NCBI GenBank assembly: GCA_016000195.1 | Contig: JAECRO010000028.1 | Location: forward strand, 1 to 37,125 | DNA length: 37,125 nucleotides | Direction: 5' to 3' | Source: Burkholderiales bacterium | GTDB taxonomy: Bacteria; Pseudomonadota; Gammaproteobacteria; Burkholderiales; Burkholderiaceae_C | Part shown: piece after piece, positions 33,394 to 37,125 of the stretch | How positions within the stretch are numbered: position 1 is the first letter of the stretch | Layout: every line of letters begins with the position of its first letter | The notes under the pieces: generated by a model | The model's input: the letters and a program-made list of their open reading frames with translations, nothing else | The model's database searches: none | Told to the model about the DNA's origin: nothing | Made by a program: the position numbers and the translations under genes

Positions 33394-34374
33394 ATGGCAA
33401 AAAAGACTTTTCTCGATTTCGAGCAGCCGATTGCGGAGCTTGAAGGAAAAATTGAAGAATTGCGTTACGTGCAAACCGAATCAGCGGTCGATATTTCGGA
33501 AGAAATAGAGCAGCTGGCCAAAAAGAGCCAGCAGCTCACCAAGGACATCTACAGCGTCCTGACGCCCTGGCAGATCACCAAGATCGCCCGGCATACCGAG
33601 CGGCCCTATACGCTGGACTACATCCGCGACATCTTCACCGGTTTTGTCGAGCTGCACGGCGACCGGCATTTTGCCGACGACCTGAGCATCGTCGGCGGCC
33701 TGGCCCGCTTCAACGGCAATGCCTGCATGGTGCTGGGCCACCAGAAAGGGCGCGACACCAAGGAACGCGGCCTGCGCAATTTCGGCATGAGCAAGCCCGA
33801 GGGCTACCGCAAGGCGCTGCGCCTGATGAAGACGGCCGAAAAATTCAGGCTGCCGGTGTTCACCTTTGTCGATACGCCGGGCGCCTATCCGGGCATCGAA
33901 GCCGAGGAGCGCGGCCAGTCCGAAGCCATCGGCCGCAACATCTTTGAGATGGCGCAGCTCGAAGTGCCCATCATCACCACCATCATCGGCGAAGGCGGCT
34001 CCGGCGGCGCGCTGGCGATTTCGGTCGGCGACCAGCTGGTGATGCTGCAGTATTCGATTTACTCGGTCATCAGCCCCGAAGGCTGCGCCTCGATTCTCTG
34101 GAAAACGTCGGACAAGGCGCAAGATGCCGCCGAAGCGCTGGGCATTACCGCGCACCGGCTCAAGGCGCTGGGCGTCATCGACAAGATCGTCAACGAGCCG
34201 GTCGGCGGTGCGCACCGCGACCCCAGGCAGATGTCGGCCTTTTTGAAGCGTGCGCTCAACGACGCGTTCCGCCAGGTCAGCGACCTGCCGGTCAAGGAAC
34301 TGCTCAACCGTCGCTATGACCGGCTGCAAAGCTATGGCCGCTTCACCGACACCAAAGCTGACGCCGGCAAATAA
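33394..34374 (+). CDS. accA: Acetyl-CoA carboxylase carboxyltransferase subunit alpha
   Basis: A 326-residue AccA, which with AccD transfers carboxyl from biotin to acetyl-CoA in fatty acid synthesis. Hallmarks: [15 protein letters not shown] at the N terminus, [55 protein letters not shown] and [14 protein letters not shown] 33394 has GAGG about 10 bases upstream. The tilS gene overlaps the last 41 bases in another frame. Confidence 0.98.
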   Translation: MAKKTFLDFEQPIAELEGKIEELRYVQTESAVDISEEIEQLAKKSQQLTKDIYSVLTPWQITKIARHTERPYTLDYIRDIFTGFVELHGDRHFADDLSIVGGLARFNGNACMVLGHQKGRDTKERGLRNFGMSKPEGYRKALRLMKTAEKFRLPVFTFVDTPGAYPGIEAEERGQSEAIGRNIFEMAQLEVPIITTIIGEGGSGGALAISVGDQLVMLQYSIYSVISPEGCASILWKTSDKAQDAAEALGITAHRLKALGVIDKIVNEPVGGAHRDPRQMSAFLKRALNDAFRQVSDLPVKELLNRRYDRLQSYGRFTDTKADAGK

Positions 34375-35395
34375 CCTGCTTCGCCCTGAGCCGCCGGGCT
34401 TGGCTGCTTCAGCTGCTTCCTTGAATCCGGCGCTGGCGGGCATTGATTCCCTTTTTTCGGCTTTTCTCCCGTCATCGTCTTCATCACTCCTGCCTTTGGG
34501 CGTGGCCTACAGCGGCGGCGCTGATTCGACCGCCTTGCTGCTGGCCGCCGCCGAGCGCTGGCCGGGGCAGGTCCAGGCTTTTCACATCCACCATGGGCTT
34601 CAGTCCGCTGCCGATGACTTTGTTCGCGTTTGCGAGTCGGTCTGCGCAAAAGCGGCAGTGCCCCTGCATATCGTCCAGGTGGATGCCCGCCATGCTTCAG
34701 GCGAAAGCCCCGAAGACGCGGCCCGGCGCGCGCGCTATGCCGCGCTGGCCACGGCGGCGACAGCGCGCGGCATGCAGGGCATGCTGCTCGGCCAGCATGC
34801 CGATGACCAGGTCGAGACGATGCTGCTGGCGCTGAGCCGGGGCGCCGGTCTGCCCGGCCTGTCGGCCATGGCTGTAAAGTTTGAGCGCGGCGGCGTGACG
34901 TTTTACCGCCCGCTGCTGCAAATTCCTTCTGCCGTTCTGCGCGAATGGCTGGTGCGGCAGCGGATTGAGTTTGTGGACGACCCGACCAACACCGATGAGC
35001 GCTACACCCGCAACCGCATCCGGGCACGTCTGCTGCCCGCGCTGGCGCAGGCGTTCCCGCAGTTTCGCGCCACCTTTGCACGCAGCGCCCGCCATGCCGC
35101 GCAGGCCCAGGCGGTGCTGGTCGAAGTCGCCCTGCAGGACTTGGCCACCGTCGGCGACCCGCCCGCCATCAAGGCCTTGCAAGCCTTGTCGCCGCCGCGC
35201 CAGGCCAATGTTCTGCGCCATTGGCTGCTCCAGCAGCAGGCCACGCCGAGTGCCGCGCAACTGGACCAATTGCTGCATCAGGTGGCCGCCTGCACCACGC
35301 GCGGGCACCGGATTCACCTCAAGGTGGCGTCGGGCCATGTGACGCGGCTCGGCTCCAGCTTGTGCTACAGCAACGTCGCAGCCAGCGCCCGCTGA
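34334..35395 (+). CDS. tilS: tRNA(Ile)-lysidine synthase
   Basis: A PP-loop ATPase that converts C34 of tRNA-Ile(CAU) to lysidine. The P-loop [11 protein letters not shown] is followed by [34 protein letters not shown], and [15 protein letters not shown] for tRNA binding. At about 353 residues it is shorter than E. coli TilS (432) and seems to lack the full C-terminal domain, as is common in this family of bacteria. The start is uncertain: ATG 34334 overlaps accA by 41 bases, with further in-frame starts at ATG 34316 and TTG codons near 34400. No start has a clear ribosome site, so coupling to accA is likely. Confidence 0.93.
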   Translation: MAASPTPKLTPANNLLRPEPPGLAASAASLNPALAGIDSLFSAFLPSSSSSLLPLGVAYSGGADSTALLLAAAERWPGQVQAFHIHHGLQSAADDFVRVCESVCAKAAVPLHIVQVDARHASGESPEDAARRARYAALATAATARGMQGMLLGQHADDQVETMLLALSRGAGLPGLSAMAVKFERGGVTFYRPLLQIPSAVLREWLVRQRIEFVDDPTNTDERYTRNRIRARLLPALAQAFPQFRATFARSARHAAQAQAVLVEVALQDLATVGDPPAIKALQALSPPRQANVLRHWLLQQQATPSAAQLDQLLHQVAACTTRGHRIHLKVASGHVTRLGSSLCYSNVAASAR

Positions 35396-35545
35396 GCGGG
35401 CAATTGTGCTGGTTATAATTTAAGGCTTTGCTGTTAAGCCGGAAAGCAGGCTTGACGCAAGCGGTTTTTCTGGCATTTCAATTGGCTTTGCGTCAGTGCG
35501 CCGGCAAAAACAAGTTCACCACCAACTCCTGATTGACATCCTGCA
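35396..35545 (+). promoter_or_regulatory. lysC promoter and structured leader
   Basis: A perfect -10 box TATAAT lies at 35414-35419 without a good -35. The predicted leader of about 120 nt has a hairpin with 8-bp arms TGACGCAA (35453-35460) and TTGCGTCA (35488-35495), plus a smaller AAGCC/GGCTT hairpin just before it. It is too short and lacks the conserved elements for a lysine riboswitch. Confidence 0.45.
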
Positions 35546-36814
35546 ATGGCTTTGATCGTTCATAAATACGGCGGCACATCAATGGGCTCGACCGAGCGCA
35601 TCCGCAATGTCGCCAAGCGCGTCGCCAAGTGGGCACGCGCCGGCCACCAGATGGTGGTGGTTCCCAGCGCCATGAGTGGCGAGACCAACCGCCTGCTGGG
35701 CCTGGCCAGGGAACTGGCGCCCGCCGGGGCCGACGACAGCTACAGCCGCGAACTCGATGCGCTGGCCGCCACCGGCGAGCAGGCCTCCAGCGCGCTGCTG
35801 GCCATTGCACTGCAGGCCGAAGGCATGCAGGCCGTGAGTTATGCCGGCTGGCAGGTCACCATCAAGACCAACAGCGCCTTCACCAAGGCCCGCATCGAGT
35901 CGATTGACGACGAGAAAGTGCGTGCCGAGCTGGATGCCGGAAAAATCGTCATCATTACCGGTTTTCAGGGCATGGACGAGGGCGGCAACGTCACCACCCT
36001 GGGCCGTGGCGGCTCCGACACCTCGGCCGTGGCGATTGCCGCCGCGCTCAAGGCGCATGAATGCCTGATCTACACCGATGTCGATGGCGTGTACACCACC
36101 GATCCGCGCGTCGTGCCCGAAGCGCGCCGCCTGCAGACCGTGAGCTTCGAGGAAATGCTGGAGATGGCATCGATGGGCTCCAAGGTGCTGCAGATCCGCT
36201 CGGTCGAGTTTGCCGGCAAGTACAAAGTGCCGCTGCGCGTGCTGTCCAGCTTCACCGACTGGAATATCGACATCAATGAAGAAGCCAGATCAGGCACCTT
36301 GATCAGTTTTGAGGAAGACGAAAAAATGGAAAAAGCCATCGTATCGGGCATCGCATTCAACCGCGACGAAGCCAAGATTTCCGTGCTCGGCGTGCCAGAC
36401 ACCCCGGGCATTGCCTACCAGATTCTGGGCGCAATCGCCGACGCCAACATCGAAGTCGATGTGATCATCCAGAACATCAGCAAGGAAGGCAAAACCGACT
36501 TCAGCTTCACCGTGCATCGCAACGACTTTGCCAAGGCCCTTGATCTGCTCAAGTCAAAGGTCGTTCCCGCGCTCGGTGCGCAGGAAGTGACCGGCGACGC
36601 CCGCATCTGCAAGGTCAGCATCGTCGGCATCGGCATGCGCAGCCATGTCGGCATTGCCAGCAAGATGTTCCGCGTGCTGGCCGAAGAGGGCATCAACATC
36701 CAGATGATCTCGACCAGCGAAATCAAGACCTCGGTGGTCATCGACGAGAAATACATGGAACTGGCCGTGCGCGCCTTGCACAAGGCTTTTGACCTTGATC
36801 AGCCTGTCGCCTGA
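35546..36814 (+). CDS. lysC: Aspartokinase (lysine-sensitive type, alpha subunit)
   Basis: A 422-residue monofunctional aspartokinase that phosphorylates aspartate, the first step to lysine, threonine and methionine. The kinase signature HKYGGTSMGS (Lys7) is followed by VVVPSAMSGETN, TLGRGGSDTSAVAIA and YTDVDGVYTTDPR. Two ACT domains span about residues 270-420 (VLGVPDTPGIAYQILGAIAD, IVGIGMRSHVGIASKMF). The length is that of the alpha/beta-type enzymes of Corynebacterium and Bacillus, and an in-frame ATG with a purine-rich site at 36326 could start a beta subunit. ATG 35546 has no strong ribosome site. tRNA-Ser follows. Confidence 0.97.
   Translation: MALIVHKYGGTSMGSTERIRNVAKRVAKWARAGHQMVVVPSAMSGETNRLLGLARELAPAGADDSYSRELDALAATGEQASSALLAIALQAEGMQAVSYAGWQVTIKTNSAFTKARIESIDDEKVRAELDAGKIVIITGFQGMDEGGNVTTLGRGGSDTSAVAIAAALKAHECLIYTDVDGVYTTDPRVVPEARRLQTVSFEEMLEMASMGSKVLQIRSVEFAGKYKVPLRVLSSFTDWNIDINEEARSGTLISFEEDEKMEKAIVSGIAFNRDEAKISVLGVPDTPGIAYQILGAIADANIEVDVIIQNISKEGKTDFSFTVHRNDFAKALDLLKSKVVPALGAQEVTGDARICKVSIVGIGMRSHVGIASKMFRVLAEEGINIQMISTSEIKTSVVIDEKYMELAVRALHKAFDLDQPVA
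36326..36814 (+). CDS. Possible aspartokinase beta subunit from an internal start
   Basis: In frame with lysC, ATG 36326 (residue 261, MEKAIVSGIAF) is preceded by GAGGAAG at 36311-36317. It would give a 162-residue protein holding just the two ACT regulatory domains. In C. glutamicum and B. subtilis aspartokinase, an internal start at nearly the same place makes the beta subunit. Whether it is used here is an inference. Confidence 0.35.
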   Translation: MEKAIVSGIAFNRDEAKISVLGVPDTPGIAYQILGAIADANIEVDVIIQNISKEGKTDFSFTVHRNDFAKALDLLKSKVVPALGAQEVTGDARICKVSIVGIGMRSHVGIASKMFRVLAEEGINIQMISTSEIKTSVVIDEKYMELAVRALHKAFDLDQPVA

Positions 36815-36848
36815 AACAGCCCTGAAGTCGTGCGATAATCTTTGAATT

Positions 36849-36938
36849 GGAAACGTGACCGAGTGGCCGAAGGTGCTCCCCTGCTAAGGGAGTATGGGGT
36901 GTAGAGCCTCATCGAGGGTTCGAATCCCTCCGTTTCCG
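36849..36938 (+). tRNA. tRNA-Ser (anticodon GCU)
   Basis: A class II tRNA with acceptor arms GGAAACG (36849-36855) and CGTTTCC (36931-36937), an anticodon stem CTCCC/GGGAG around loop CTGCTAA with GCT at 36883-36885, a long variable arm, and the T-arm GAGGGTTCGAATCCCTC. The CCA end is encoded (36939-36941). A -10-like GATAAT lies at 36833-36838, just upstream. It reads AGC/AGU serine codons. tRNA-Ser genes are frequent integration sites for genomic islands. Confidence 0.97.
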
Positions 36939-37010
36939 CCAAACCTTATAAATCAAGGACTTACGAGCGACACAAGTCGCAAATAGGTTTTTGATGATAC
37001 CCAAAAGAAC

Positions 37011-37053
37011 CCACCAAGACCCACTTCCCAGTGGTTTATTGGTGGTTTTTTTT
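37011..37053 (+). terminator. Intrinsic terminator after tRNA-Ser
   Basis: Nested arms CCACCAA (37011-37017) with TTGGTGG (37039-37045), and CCACT (37021-37025) with AGTGG (37030-37034), run into eight T residues (37046-37053). It lies about 70 bp past the tRNA and is a strong terminator in the plus direction. Confidence 0.85.
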
Positions 37054-37077
37054 CGCCCAAATATTTACACCCACTAG

Positions 37078-37124
37078 AGCAGTTTCACCCTGACTGGAAA
37101 AGCCAGCCAGGGAACCCGGCCTAA
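37078..37124 (+). pseudogene. 3' fragment of an RM-type gene (35-bp copy of the type IIL gene end)
   Basis: Positions 37078-37112 are identical to 23588-23622, the last codons of the type IIL gene. In the same frame this copy reads QFHPDWKSQPG and then continues NPA to a TAA at 37122-37124, instead of stopping at TGA after G. The preceding bases are unrelated, and there is no room for a start. It is therefore best read as the remnant 3' end of a related gene, or as a dispersed repeat that happens to carry that frame. Confidence 0.55.
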
Positions 37125-37125
37125 A

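Noticed and set aside
35420..35545. Lysine riboswitch before lysC
   Set aside because: The leader is too short and lacks the five-helix junction sequences.
23588..37112. 35-bp direct repeats as ends of a 13.5-kb integrated island
   Set aside because: The enclosed genes (mgtA, cysS, accA, tilS, lysC and others) are ordinary core genes with normal composition and there is no integrase, so the copies are better seen as dispersed fragments.

Overview
The window is high-GC chromosomal DNA of a betaproteobacterium. Protein style and gene order (DUF1415, DUF1631, type IV minor pilins next to ribD-ribE, glyA-nrdR, cysS, accA, tilS, lysC) point to Burkholderiales, family Comamonadaceae, most likely Polaromonas or a close relative. 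The genus is an inference from memory of gene order and of a short dispersed repeat; no search was run. Most of the window is conserved core genome. The one clearly accessory piece is a single-gene restriction-modification enzyme near 20.7-23.6 kb.

Layout. 1-2.95 kb (+): the end of a DUF1415 gene and a DUF1631 gene. 3.08-13.3 kb (-): one long run read as fimT, pilV, pilW, pilX, pilY1, pilE, ribD, ribE, with very short gaps or overlaps, so minor pilins and tip adhesin share an apparent transcription unit with two riboflavin genes. 13.3-15.55 kb (-): a ZTP (pfl) riboswitch, glyA, nrdR and a clear intrinsic terminator. 15.58-16.68 kb (-): a membrane-anchored lytic transglycosylase with a strong sigma-70 promoter. 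16.7-17.6 kb: a gene-poor gap with an orphan (+) terminator. 17.6-20.46 kb (+): a large DUF349 protein.

20.46-23.79 kb: REP/dRS3-like repeats bracket a MmeI-family (type IIL) fused nuclease-methyltransferase. Its nuclease motif, methyltransferase motifs and a compositionally distinct middle section are visible. 23.79-27.3 kb (-): cytochrome b561 and an MgtA-type P-ATPase. 27.4-30.9 kb (-): a probable five-gene operon (TPR protein, ppiA, ppiB, lpxH, mtfA) ending in an intrinsic terminator. 31.2-36.8 kb (+): cysS, an AlkA-type glycosylase, accA, tilS and lysC, followed by tRNA-Ser(GCU). Past the tRNA are a strong terminator and a short fragment identical over 35 bp to the 3' end of the restriction-modification gene.

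How the genes fit together: the pil cluster builds the priming and tip complex of type IV pili. glyA and nrdR link one-carbon and nucleotide supply and sit behind a riboswitch that senses folate or purine stress. The TPR-ppiA-ppiB-lpxH-mtfA group mixes envelope and protein-folding housekeeping. I did not find a convincing new multi-gene system. The observations most worth following are the repeat-bracketed type IIL enzyme and its stray 3' fragment beside tRNA-Ser, the terminator sitting directly in front of the pilus operon, and a family of short repeats that lie inside genes and even supply a start codon.
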